From a virus, in the IMG/VR virus record IMGVR_UViG_3300030339_000865, positions 1 through 46,841 of that record: DNA of 46,841 bases, one strand, 5' to 3'. The first letter of the stretch is position 1. Each line of letters opens with the position of its first letter. Shown here piece after piece: positions 37,032-45,027 of this stretch. Below the pieces are notes generated by a model. That model worked only from the letters and a program-made list of their open reading frames with translations, was not told the origin of the DNA and did not search any database. A program made the translations under genes and the position numbers.

Positions 37032-38416
37032 TTGTATATATGTGCTTTATGAGAGGCTCTTGAATAAGCAACATACTTAATCTTATTTCTCTCAGCAATG
37101 TTAATATTTTTATTGATGTTAGGCTCACTTATAAAAGTATTAGTATAAGTAGAGCCTTGTGCTTTATGACAACTTACAGCATAACCATAATCAATGTCTT
37201 TAGTCTTTTTACTCCCATATGTACAATCGCGCATTAGAGAGTGAGTTTCTTTAAAAGGAAAGTATTCATCAGAGAAACACTTTCTTCTGTTCTTACTTCT
37301 AGGAGTATAACTTAATGCTTTCTTTAAAAGATCATCATGTGTCTTTAAATAAGCAAATTCTCCTGCTAAATTAGGTTCTACTATAAATATTTCATGTACA
37401 GTAATTCCGCCAACTTCTTTTAATCCAGTAATATAACCAGGAATTCCGAAAGGACTTGTGTCCCATTTAACAGATTCTACTGTATAATCCTCTGAATTTT
37501 TAATAATAGCTCCTGTGTAATCCCTTCCAATATTTGAGTAACTCATCATTACATCTCCCACAACTAAGGGAGAAGGTTCCTCAGGAAATCTCATCTCTCG
37601 TATAATAGCATTCCATTGTCTTACAGAAGCATTAGTCCAAGTTAATAATTTTGAATATAAAGGATCTTTCTTATATTCTTCTGAACAGAATTTTAAAGCT
37701 AATTGTTCTCTAAATTCCTGTAGATTAAATATTTCTAAACCCTCTCCAATTGAATTTAAAGAAGTTTCAATAGGAACCTCTTCTAGACTCCTATTTGCAT
37801 CTCGTAAGAGATCATTTAGAGTTAATAATGGATTGCCATCGTTTTGTCTCTCAATTTTAGTGAGAGAGTACCTTGGTATGTCCTCGGTAAATACTTTACT
37901 AATATTCTCTCCTATAGGTGGTATCTGATCTGGATCTCCCATGAATATTACTTTAACTCTAGCTCTTTTAGAAACTAATTTTAAGTAATCAAATAAATCA
38001 TTATTTATCATAGAAGCCTCATCTATAATGAGTAATTCATATAGACTAATCTCATCTCTACCTGTTGGATCAAATTGTAAGTTATTTATATCGAAGTTCT
38101 CAACATTCAAATTAGGAGATAATCCTAATAAAGATTGTAGAGTTCTTCCCTGTTCTCCAGTAAATTTTGAAATTACTTTTAAAGCTTTATGAGTAGGAGC
38201 TGAAACAACTAAATCTAACTTAGTTGAATCAATTAATTTTTTAATACTACAGCTCTTACCTGTTCCAGCAAACCCCTCAAGAATAAACATATGTTCTTTA
38301 GAGGTAAGCCATATCTTAATTTTATCAATAGCTTCTACCTGTTGTGGATTAAGAGTTATCAAAATCCCAGATGGAAGAAGTAATTGATCATTAGATAGAT
38401 TATTCGTCAGATTCAC
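37028..38416 (-). CDS. SF1B DNA helicase, Dda/RecD2-like (462 aa)
   Basis: All core motifs are present: Walker A GFAGTGKSCS (K54), SAPTHKAL (motif Ia), Walker B LLIDEASM (D132, E133), motif III IFMGDPDQIPP, motif IV with SLTKIERQ, motif V YAVSCHKAQGST and motif VI YVAYSRASHKAHIY. Length and the THKAL/GDPDQIPP style fit Dda-type 5'-3' helicases found in phage replication modules, including crAss-like phages. It overlaps the ligase gene by 17 nt upstream and the next gene by ATGA downstream, so it belongs to one coupled operon. The likely role is replication-fork or recombination unwinding. It is distinct from the SF1 domain inside giant protein P1. Confidence 0.9.
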   Translation of the reverse strand: MNLTNNLSNDQLLLPSGILITLNPQQVEAIDKIKIWLTSKEHMFILEGFAGTGKSCSIKKLIDSTKLDLVVSAPTHKALKVISKFTGEQGRTLQSLLGLSPNLNVENFDINNLQFDPTGRDEISLYELLIIDEASMINNDLFDYLKLVSKRARVKVIFMGDPDQIPPIGENISKVFTEDIPRYSLTKIERQNDGNPLLTLNDLLRDANRSLEEVPIETSLNSIGEGLEIFNLQEFREQLALKFCSEEYKKDPLYSKLLTWTNASVRQWNAIIREMRFPEEPSPLVVGDVMMSYSNIGRDYTGAIIKNSEDYTVESVKWDTSPFGIPGYITGLKEVGGITVHEIFIVEPNLAGEFAYLKTHDDLLKKALSYTPRSKNRRKCFSDEYFPFKETHSLMRDCTYGSKKTKDIDYGYAVSCHKAQGSTYTNTFISEPNINKNINIAERNKIKYVAYSRASHKAHIYK

Positions 38417-39557
38417 GTATACATTTAAATATTGGTAAATTGGGAGCTCCTTTTGGCGAATAATGGAAGAATTTAATAGTAGCTTTCTTGCCTATATAAT
38501 CTTTAATATGCTCAAGATATTCTAGTCTCTTTGCTACAGATCCTGTAGGTTTAGCTTCAAAGTCAACTCCTTTATCAGTAATTAAATTAAATACCATATC
38601 TTCAGGACGAAGTCCTTCAGTAGCCCCTACAATCTCAAACTCATCGTCTTGCATAAGTTTTACCTTAATCATACGAGCATCTCTTCCACCTATTTTATAA
38701 GTAGCATCAGCTTCTCTCCAGATTCCTCCTTCATAACCGTCTAATACCCACTCATCATGTAATTTCATAACAGTTTCAATATCACCAGGTTCTATCCTAA
38801 TGTGTTCAACTATTACTACTCTATTAGTAGTAGGTTTAATTTCTTTCAGAATCTTTAATCTTTCCTCGAAGGTTAAACCATCTGCTATAATATCATAAAT
38901 CCAATACTGTAAATCATCATGTCTCTCAGGTATATATTCTCTTTTGCGAGCATGTCCAGAAATTTCATCTAAGAACTTTCCATGAACATATATTTCACCA
39001 TCTAGTTGATAATCTGGATATTTATCAAAGAATTCTTTAAAACAACCATCCTTAACAATCTGGGTACAAGCGGGATCATAATCTTTTCCACCTCTGCTAA
39101 CAGTCCCTATTAGCTTCTTGATCATTCGAACACCATCCAATTTACGTGAAAGATATCCTACTTTTTCATTGATCTTGCGTAAAATTCTAGTTATAATAAT
39201 CTTTCTAGCATCATCTTCAGATACTTTCGAATCAATTTTACCTCTACAATCTAAAGCTAACATAGGTTTTTTATTCCCATTACTATCAGTTTTATGTTCC
39301 ATGACATCAGCAATTTGATCTTTATAGCCTTTATCTCTGGCTTTATTAATTAAACTGTTGTATTCAAGTTCCATTTGTGCTTTTATACACCTTCCAGCTT
39401 TTCCTATCTTTATCTCTAAGGTAGGTTGGGGCACATCAGCTCCATCTACAAGACCAGAGGATCTTTTAATTTCATATCCAGGAAATTTATCAACAACAAG
39501 AAAAGACACATAACGTATCTTTCCTTTACTGTCAATATTATATAATTTTATGTCCAT
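38400..39557 (-). CDS. ATP-dependent DNA ligase with WGR-like N-terminal domain (385 aa)
   Basis: Nucleotidyltransferase motifs are clear: motif I SRKLDGVR with the probable adenylated Lys139, motif III YQLDGEIYVHG, motif IV DGYEGGIWR and motif V MIKVKLM, followed by an OB-fold-like end (EFEIVGATEGL to ATIKFFHYSPKG). The first about 85 residues (YVSFLVVDKFPGYEIKRSSG, IKIGKAGRCIKA, ARDKGYKD) resemble a WGR-type DNA-binding module, an addition to the minimal phage ligase. It seals nicks in replicated DNA using ATP. The start overlaps the upstream stop (TAATG) and the end overlaps the helicase start. Confidence 0.9.
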   Translation of the reverse strand: MDIKLYNIDSKGKIRYVSFLVVDKFPGYEIKRSSGLVDGADVPQPTLEIKIGKAGRCIKAQMELEYNSLINKARDKGYKDQIADVMEHKTDSNGNKKPMLALDCRGKIDSKVSEDDARKIIITRILRKINEKVGYLSRKLDGVRMIKKLIGTVSRGGKDYDPACTQIVKDGCFKEFFDKYPDYQLDGEIYVHGKFLDEISGHARKREYIPERHDDLQYWIYDIIADGLTFEERLKILKEIKPTTNRVVIVEHIRIEPGDIETVMKLHDEWVLDGYEGGIWREADATYKIGGRDARMIKVKLMQDDEFEIVGATEGLRPEDMVFNLITDKGVDFEAKPTGSVAKRLEYLEHIKDYIGKKATIKFFHYSPKGAPNLPIFKCIRESDE

Positions 39558-39889
39558 TATTTTTCTATAAATTTTCTTAATTTATCAATGGCTTTTATTC
39601 TATCGTCATAAAAACCTTCTCTAATAGCTGTATTTAACTCTGAATAAATAGAAATTAATTCATTGATGGGATAATCTATACTTGTTTTTGCAGTTATACT
39701 TGTTTTTGAAGCCACATCTTCCAAATTATATATTTCATATATCACATGTTTATCAGAACATGCCATGTCTCCACATTTATAAGAACCGTCTAATACACAT
39801 CCTGAACAAGACTCCTCAGACTTCTCTAGTTTTGCTATATAAGATACTCCATCTAAGATAAAAATATCTCCAACATTATAACTGTCCAT
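39557..39889 (-). CDS. Small Cys-rich probable zinc-binding protein (110 aa)
   Basis: Residues 1-25 form a short beta domain (VGDIFILDGVSYIAKLE). Four cysteines follow at 28, 31, 39 and 44 (C-x2-C-x7-C-x4-C), a plausible zinc knuckle. The C-terminal half is helical. The same layout occurs in small hypothetical proteins of Bacteroidetes phages. Its start overlaps NadE by 14 nt and its stop overlaps the ligase start by one base. Function unknown; the location between metabolic and DNA-repair genes gives no clear hint. Confidence 0.65.
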   Translation of the reverse strand: MDSYNVGDIFILDGVSYIAKLEKSEESCSGCVLDGSYKCGDMACSDKHVIYEIYNLEDVASKTSITAKTSIDYPINELISIYSELNTAIREGFYDDRIKAIDKLRKFIEK

Positions 39890-40748
39890 AGATTATATTA
39901 CTTCTAGATATATTATATGGATTCTTTCTCTTAAATTCAGTAGCTTTATTTCTTTGTATTATTTTTGTACATACTTCAGCATTGATTTTTTCATCAAAAC
40001 CAAACATTCTTAGAAGACATTGATCTACTTCAGTATAACTGGTAGCACCTAATTGATCAAGGTCACTATTAGTGATACCTAAGCCATCAGTAGGAGTTGC
40101 ATCAATACAAGCTCCTAAAGCTTGAGCTTCAGCTAATTTACCTTCTAATTCCAATTGATTTACAATATATTTCGATAATCCATAGACCTCAGTTTTCCAA
40201 AGATTCTGCATCATTCCGTAATCTCCAACGTCACCATGTAAGGTCCAGAAACCTAACAGATATTCAGTATAGTTATCTGTGGAGAGAACCATGCCTTTAT
40301 TAAATTGAGCTAGATTGTAAAGATAAATCATTCTCATACGAGCTTTAATGTTACCCATACGTATTTTTTTCTCAATTTCAGATTCTTTTTTAAGAGGATC
40401 AGTTATGAAAGTATTCATTGTATGAGACAGTTGCTGAAAAGGAAATCCTAAGTCCATTTCATGAAATTGAGTGCAAAACAGTTTTCCAATCCCTAAAGCA
40501 CGATTAATCTCATCTTTGTGATTACTCTGAATTGGAATACTTACTCCTATTAAAGGAATGTCCAATAGATCACATACAGGTTTAGCCAGTGCAGCACATA
40601 ATGCTGAGTCTATTCCTCCGGAAATCCCTATTACTAAGGATTTTAATTTGTTTTCAATTAAATATTGTTTTAACTCTTTCTGAATGTTATCATACATTTC
40701 ATCGTAGTTCTCACTAATTCTTAATTGATATGTTACGTCTTGTATCAT
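39876..40748 (-). CDS. nadE: NAD+ synthetase, ammonia-dependent (290 aa)
   Basis: The N-type ATP pyrophosphatase loop is visible as GISGGIDSALCAAL (SGGIDS at 43-48). Further family features are LSTDNYTEYLLGFWTLHGD and an end with FKRKNPYN. There is no glutaminase domain, so it should use ammonia to convert nicotinic acid adenine dinucleotide to NAD+. Length is close to bacterial NadE (about 275). It is coupled by ATGA to the nicotinate phosphoribosyltransferase gene just upstream, forming the first and last steps of the Preiss-Handler pathway. The middle enzyme (NadD) is not in this window. The family GTGN loop is altered to STDN, so activity is likely but not proven. Confidence 0.88.
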   Translation of the reverse strand: MIQDVTYQLRISENYDEMYDNIQKELKQYLIENKLKSLVIGISGGIDSALCAALAKPVCDLLDIPLIGVSIPIQSNHKDEINRALGIGKLFCTQFHEMDLGFPFQQLSHTMNTFITDPLKKESEIEKKIRMGNIKARMRMIYLYNLAQFNKGMVLSTDNYTEYLLGFWTLHGDVGDYGMMQNLWKTEVYGLSKYIVNQLELEGKLAEAQALGACIDATPTDGLGITNSDLDQLGATSYTEVDQCLLRMFGFDEKINAEVCTKIIQRNKATEFKRKNPYNISRSNIIYGQL

Positions 40749-41896
40749 AATTTTAATTCTTTTTTGCAGTTAATAATTTCTTCTGTATTTCCAGTATTTT
40801 TACCCAAATCATCTGAGATTTTTACTGTGTGTTTTTCTCCTACTTTACTTAGTTTTATGACTATGTTCAAAGGTTTAATTCCAGTGATGTCATTAGTAAG
40901 AAAGGTACCTACTCCATAAGTCTTAAGAATAGGTGAATTTGGTCTATATGTATCAATCTTCTCAATTTTTTTCAAATCAAGACTATCACTATACATAATA
41001 GTTTTTGCTTTAGTTATTTTATTATCTTTTAGATAATTAATAACTAGATCAGTATAACTAGACGGATCTCCACTATCTTGTCTAAAACCATCTAATAGTT
41101 TAGCTTCTTTCGGATCTAAATTACCAAAAAAGTGTTGAGAAGTAAATGTATCAGTTAAAACTAAATTTAACTGTTTATCATACACTGCTTTCCAAGCAGA
41201 CATGGCCTCTTTATTAGCCTCAGAATAACCAAATTTACTTCCATGGAACATTATCCATTCATGAGCAGTAGTTCCTTTAACAGGTAGATTATGAATCATC
41301 CCAAAGTACATATTACTTGTGCCTCTAATCCCACCATTCATTTTAAGAATACTAATGGCAAGAGATTGAGTTAATTTGGAAAATCTTCTTCGAGTTCCAA
41401 ACTCAATAATATTATAATCTTTCTCAGAGAATACCTTTCCTTTTTTAGCAGTTTTAGTCTTAAATTCACTTAAACTGGTAGTAGGATGATTTATATTGAA
41501 ATAAACTTCTGAGATAATTCCCATTAAAGGTACTTCCCATAGTATAGTCTTTTCCCAATCACCTTTAATCAAAATACTCAATTCAGTACCTAAACCAGTA
41601 ATAATTACATCCGTTGGGTCAAACTTAAAATTCTTAATATATTCAAAGAATTCTTCATCAAATAAATGTGAAAACTCTTTTCTTAAATATATTTCTTCAA
41701 TTTGAGTCAACCTTATGTTGGACATTAATCTTACTTGTTCACGTATTTCTGCATTCACTTCTAGAGAAAAAGCTCTTTTATCTCTATTATGAAAAGTATA
41801 TTCTACATATTCTCCTGGATATTTTTTTAATACCGCATTCAACATCGTAAATTTATACAAATCATTGTCTAGGAGGCTTGTTATTATTTGTCTCAT
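40745..41896 (-). CDS. pncB: Nicotinate phosphoribosyltransferase (383 aa)
   Basis: Family motifs are present in order: LLDNDLYKFTMLNAVL and VEYTFHNRDKR at the N-terminus, IIEFGTRRRFSK, GTSNMYFGMIHNLPVKGT followed by AHEW (substrate and activation region), DTFTSQHFF, and GFRQDSGDPSSYTD for the phosphoribosyl pocket. Length fits PncB (about 400). It makes nicotinic acid mononucleotide from nicotinate and PRPP. ATGA overlaps on both sides place it in one coupled operon with nadE. Together they would raise NAD+ during infection, either to feed replication enzymes or to offset NAD-depleting host defences; the purpose is inference. Confidence 0.9.
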   Translation of the reverse strand: MRQIITSLLDNDLYKFTMLNAVLKKYPGEYVEYTFHNRDKRAFSLEVNAEIREQVRLMSNIRLTQIEEIYLRKEFSHLFDEEFFEYIKNFKFDPTDVIITGLGTELSILIKGDWEKTILWEVPLMGIISEVYFNINHPTTSLSEFKTKTAKKGKVFSEKDYNIIEFGTRRRFSKLTQSLAISILKMNGGIRGTSNMYFGMIHNLPVKGTTAHEWIMFHGSKFGYSEANKEAMSAWKAVYDKQLNLVLTDTFTSQHFFGNLDPKEAKLLDGFRQDSGDPSSYTDLVINYLKDNKITKAKTIMYSDSLDLKKIEKIDTYRPNSPILKTYGVGTFLTNDITGIKPLNIVIKLSKVGEKHTVKISDDLGKNTGNTEEIINCKKELKL

Positions 41897-42330
41897 TTCA
41901 TTATAAATTTATTAGTATTTACCATCTCCGGCAATTCATATCCTTTTTCTGCAGCAATCATCTTTTTATACTCTATATATCGATTATTATAAAGATCAGC
42001 TAATTCTTTTCGTATCCTAGTTAATACTTCTATTTCATGTTCTGTCCAGTATTTAGGATTATTTAGTGGATCTATTTTATATAATCTATCATCATTTTCT
42101 GGTATGTTAAGATGAAATGTATTTCTTATTAATCTAAAATACCACCAACATCTTCTCATATGTCTTTGAGGCCATCCCCTTCTTTTAGTAGGTGTCACAC
42201 TTGATGCACCTGCAAGGCCAAAGCCAGAAGTACCAGTAGAGATACCAGATGAGCCAAAAACTAATGAACCAGTAGAAGTTAAATTCATAGTAGGTGTTAT
42301 ACTAGATTTAATATTTGTTGTACTTGACAT
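41893..42330 (-). CDS. Hypothetical protein, Ser/Thr/Gly-rich N-terminus and basic-aromatic core (145 aa)
   Basis: Residues 1-48 are Ser/Thr/Gly-rich and probably disordered. A basic, Trp-rich segment follows (RRGWPQRHMRRCWWYFRLIR, about 50-69), and then an acidic-basic helix (EHEIEVLTRIRKELADLYNN). This could contact nucleic acid or membrane. No family is recognised. It leads the operon that carries pncB and nadE, coupled by ATGA. A terminator-like hairpin lies only 11 nt before its ATG, which leaves no room for a normal promoter between them. Confidence 0.55.
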   Translation of the reverse strand: MSSTTNIKSSITPTMNLTSTGSLVFGSSGISTGTSGFGLAGASSVTPTKRRGWPQRHMRRCWWYFRLIRNTFHLNIPENDDRLYKIDPLNNPKYWTEHEIEVLTRIRKELADLYNNRYIEYKKMIAAEKGYELPEMVNTNKFIMK

Positions 42331-42341
42331 TATCTAAGTTT

Positions 42342-42379
42342 AAAAAAAATAGCGAACCAGTTTCCCAGTCCGCTATTTT
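42342..42379 (-). terminator. Minus-strand hairpin with GAAA loop, 11 nt before a start codon
   Basis: On the minus strand, AAAATAGCG and CGCTATTTT form the lower stem. GACTGG and CTGGTT extend it through G-U pairs to a GAAA loop, and eight T follow. The G-U pairs exist only in minus-strand RNA. It ends the nucleotide-metabolism genes, yet sits directly in front of the next gene, so it could act as an attenuator or RNA processing site as well as a terminator. Confidence 0.8.
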
Positions 42380-42395
42380 AGGATAAAACAACTAT

Positions 42396-42827
42396 TTATT
42401 TTACAGAAGGTTTACCTACTTTTAGGAATAAACCTTGATTTTTTTGAATGAAATCAACTTGTTGAGCTAAAATGACATCAATCATTTCTTTTCCAAGAGC
42501 TCCTCTTGATTCACTTGATATAAGCATAATTTGCTTATTAGTTCTTAAAGCCCTTCCTTCTGCGATTAGGATGCCTTTTTTGACATCATAAACGTCGATA
42601 GGGTTAGTGATAGACAACCCAACAGAAAGCTCTTTAAGAGCTTTATTCTCGCTCCAACGGGTAATAACTTGAACAGTTTTACCTTGTACAGTATTGATAC
42701 TGGTGGTTTGATTTGGTTGCTGATACTTAAAAGTATCTAATACTCCTACTAGAACAGCTTTGTGTTCTACAGCATTACTATCTGTAATGACAAATTCTTT
42801 AACGATTGTTGCACGCGTTTCTGACAT
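42396..42827 (-). CDS. Conserved crAss-like hypothetical protein (143 aa)
   Basis: The protein is mostly beta/alpha with the stretch KELSVGLSITNPIDVYDVKKG and then LIAEGRALRTNKQIM, and a C-terminal helix ending in FLKVGKPSVK. This arrangement is familiar from small conserved proteins in crAss-like replication modules, but no function is attached to it. No catalytic motif is seen. It is 14 nt downstream of the ThyX-like gene and is the last gene before the hairpin at 42342-42379. Confidence 0.6.
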   Translation of the reverse strand: MSETRATIVKEFVITDSNAVEHKAVLVGVLDTFKYQQPNQTTSINTVQGKTVQVITRWSENKALKELSVGLSITNPIDVYDVKKGILIAEGRALRTNKQIMLISSESRGALGKEMIDVILAQQVDFIQKNQGLFLKVGKPSVK

Positions 42828-42841
42828 AATCTTTTTTTGTT

Positions 42842-43306
42842 TTAAATTAAAGGGATTTGATCCCCATATTTTTGATTTAGTGCTTTATTTAATTCATTCA
42901 TGAGAACTCTTGTCTCAGGATAAGTTCCGATAGCATTTATTCTACGGAATATTGTTTTCCACATAAATTTATCAGCTAGTACAAAATATTGTACTTTCAT
43001 ACCTAATGGTAATATTTTATGTGCTATTTGTGGTGATACTCCGGCTTTTATTAAGCTGTTGTATCTTATTTCAGCTTCTACACAAGCCTCATGATATATC
43101 AATTCTTGTAGAGAATTTTCAATCATGGTCTCTGGAGTGATGATAGAGATTTCATCTGCTTTAATAATATCTGGTACAGGTGTGGTAGTTATAAAATTAC
43201 TAATGTCTCTGTGAGTTAAACAATCACTTGTGATTAATACCATAATCTCAGGAGCATCTTTAGTATATAAATCCATAATTTCAAAGGAAGGAATTACATA
43301 TTTCAT
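42842..43306 (-). CDS. ThyX-like protein, probably catalytically degenerate (154 aa)
   Basis: Residues about 72-141 resemble the C-terminal helical half of flavin-dependent thymidylate synthase: EAEIRYNSLIKAGV, IAHKILPLGMKVQYF, and FRRINAIGTYPETRVLMNEL. Near the N-terminus CLTHRDISNF recalls the start of the ThyX signature (THRxxS), but the rest of the motif (N, S and R at the expected spacing) is missing. The full-length ThyX encoded three genes upstream keeps it. The protein is shorter than ThyX (usually 210 or more). It may be a non-catalytic paralog or partner, or a separate family with a similar fold. ATGA couples it to the preceding small gene. Confidence 0.5.
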   Translation of the reverse strand: MKYVIPSFEIMDLYTKDAPEIMVLITSDCLTHRDISNFITTTPVPDIIKADEISIITPETMIENSLQELIYHEACVEAEIRYNSLIKAGVSPQIAHKILPLGMKVQYFVLADKFMWKTIFRRINAIGTYPETRVLMNELNKALNQKYGDQIPLI

Positions 43307-43551
43307 TCTTCGTTCGTTTTATAAGTAAATGTCTTTAAGTTAGGGCCTTTATGCCAATTATTAGTACTATCAGGTCCTTTATATAAAGTCACTTTTATTT
43401 CGTAACAGTCTTCTAGTTCATTATAAGTTAATTGTGTTTCACAATTAATCTCCTCACATTCTAGAATGGAATTTAATCCACTTTTACGATTACTAATTCT
43501 AAAACTAGTACCCTTAGGACCAGTTAATTGTCCTCTAACATACTTAACCAT
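43303..43551 (-). CDS. Small hypothetical protein (82 aa)
   Basis: The product is predicted to be beta-rich, with a basic N-terminus (VKYVRGQLTGPKGTSFRISN) and acidic middle. Cysteines occur at three sites (ECEEINCET and DCYE). No family is recognised. It overlaps the dUTPase stop by 8 nt and the next start by ATGA, so it is embedded in the nucleotide-metabolism operon and is very likely translated. Confidence 0.55.
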   Translation of the reverse strand: MVKYVRGQLTGPKGTSFRISNRKSGLNSILECEEINCETQLTYNELEDCYEIKVTLYKGPDSTNNWHKGPNLKTFTYKTNEE

Positions 43552-43990
43552 TTATTTTCCTCCCATCAGTGCCTGTAGAACCCATACCACCTTCTCCTCT
43601 ATCTGTAACAGATATATCAGTCACTGGTTTCCATTCTACAGAACCAACTTCAGCCCAAACTAGTTGAGCTATTCTCATTCCAGGAGTAATTGTAAATGGA
43701 TCCTTAGAGAGATTTACAAGAATTACCATGATTTCTCCTCTATAATCTGCATCTATCGTTCCTGGAGTATTTAAGACGGTTATACCATGTTTAATTGCAA
43801 GACCTGACTTTGGTCTCACTTGTAATTCAGAACCCATAGGAACCTCTACAAATAAACCTGTAGAAACAGCTGTTCTCTCAAGCATCCCTAAAATAATAGG
43901 TTCAGTGATATTAGCACTTACATCCATTCCAGCTGCCCATCTAGTTTCATATTTAGGCAGTGCATAATTTGATTTGTTTATTACTTTCAT
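43544..43990 (-). CDS. dut: dUTP diphosphatase (dUTPase), trimeric type (148 aa)
   Basis: All five motifs are present: AAGMDVSA (19-26), RPKSGLAIKHGI (59-70), NTPGTIDADYRGEI (74-87), GMRIAQLV (104-111) and RGEGGMGSTG (131-140). The usual Phe of motif 5 is Met here. It hydrolyses dUTP to dUMP and pyrophosphate, limiting uracil in DNA and supplying ThyX with its substrate. The gene is coupled to thyX by ATGA, which matches that metabolic link. Length is standard. Confidence 0.94.
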   Translation of the reverse strand: MKVINKSNYALPKYETRWAAGMDVSANITEPIILGMLERTAVSTGLFVEVPMGSELQVRPKSGLAIKHGITVLNTPGTIDADYRGEIMVILVNLSKDPFTITPGMRIAQLVWAEVGSVEWKPVTDISVTDRGEGGMGSTGTDGRKING

Positions 43991-45027
43991 AATGGTTTGT
44001 CTATTAATTGTCTATATTGTATCCATCCTCTTAAATTTCCTGACCATAGATTATGGTTTCCATCTACATGTGTCCATCCATTACCTAATCCTAAGATGTT
44101 TACATTAGCTCTAGGAACTTGAGCACAATGTTCAAATGGACTCATGTGTTTATTAGCTAATAAGTTATCATGCAATTCAATATCTTTCTGATAATCTATC
44201 TTTCCATCAAAATTATTATAAGAAGTTCTTGCACAACGAGCTGTTGCTACTTTTAAATGGTATTCTTGAAGTTCAGTTTCATTTAATAATTTAGTCGCAT
44301 CAATATAATTCATACTACTTTCTTTACTAAACTTATCACCAAATGGCATATGCCATTCCCCTGGTTTTAAGAACTTAGGAGTACTCTCTATCATTGCATC
44401 ATACATTGCTTCAGCTAATGCTTGTATATGTATTTCTGCACCTGATGTACTTATCTTAATCCAGTCAAGATCGGCACATTTATCAAATGGAAGTGAAGGA
44501 GCAAATCCTATATCTTCTATTGATTTACGTGCCTCTTTTCTGCTTTTATACAAGGTAGTATCCATAGGATTCCCTAACCAGTACTTGGGACACCTCAACT
44601 CAAAGAATCCATCATATTCAGTGGCTGTTATCAGTACTTTATGCCATAAAAATGGTTCTAAAATACGATTACAAAGTTGTTTTGTAACATTGTTATTATG
44701 CAATCTTATAGCACTTTGTACTGCACCTTCTGCTGCATATAACCAAGTTCTTCTACAAGCATCTGTTTCCAGTTCTCCAAAGTATTCAGTTCCCTGCATA
44801 CCAGAATGATCTTTCTGAAAAGCTATAGGAATGAAAGGATCCGTTTTTACAGAATCTACCATTTTTTGAAAAGGAATAGCTCTAGAAGAAGCACTATTTC
44901 TACTAAAAACTCTATGAGTCATTAGTTCCGAATGTATAAACCTTGGATAGGTTAACACATAAGTAGTAATTCTATCTCCCTTTGGGGACATAGAATCACA
45001 TATTATTTCTGCGCTTATCTTATTCAT
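43987..45027 (-). CDS. thyX: Flavin-dependent thymidylate synthase ThyX, phage type (346 aa)
   Basis: The ThyX signature is at residues 37-49, THRVFSRNSASSR, with Thr replacing the first Arg of RHRxxSxNxxSxR. The C-terminal part has VATARCARTSY and KHMSPFEHCAQVPR, typical of the longer phage-type ThyX. It makes dTMP from dUMP with methylenetetrahydrofolate, FAD and NADPH. It directly follows the ribonucleotide reductase stop (TAAATG) and is coupled to dut, forming an RNR-dUTPase-ThyX supply line. The NADPH demand may connect to the NAD genes downstream. Confidence 0.92.
   Translation of the reverse strand: MNKISAEIICDSMSPKGDRITTYVLTYPRFIHSELMTHRVFSRNSASSRAIPFQKMVDSVKTDPFIPIAFQKDHSGMQGTEYFGELETDACRRTWLYAAEGAVQSAIRLHNNNVTKQLCNRILEPFLWHKVLITATEYDGFFELRCPKYWLGNPMDTTLYKSRKEARKSIEDIGFAPSLPFDKCADLDWIKISTSGAEIHIQALAEAMYDAMIESTPKFLKPGEWHMPFGDKFSKESSMNYIDATKLLNETELQEYHLKVATARCARTSYNNFDGKIDYQKDIELHDNLLANKHMSPFEHCAQVPRANVNILGLGNGWTHVDGNHNLWSGNLRGWIQYRQLIDKPL

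Noticed and set aside
42296-42380. Promoter between the 42342-42379 hairpin and the 42330 start
   Set aside because: Only 11 nt are available and no TAnnTTTG-type box is found on the minus strand nearby.
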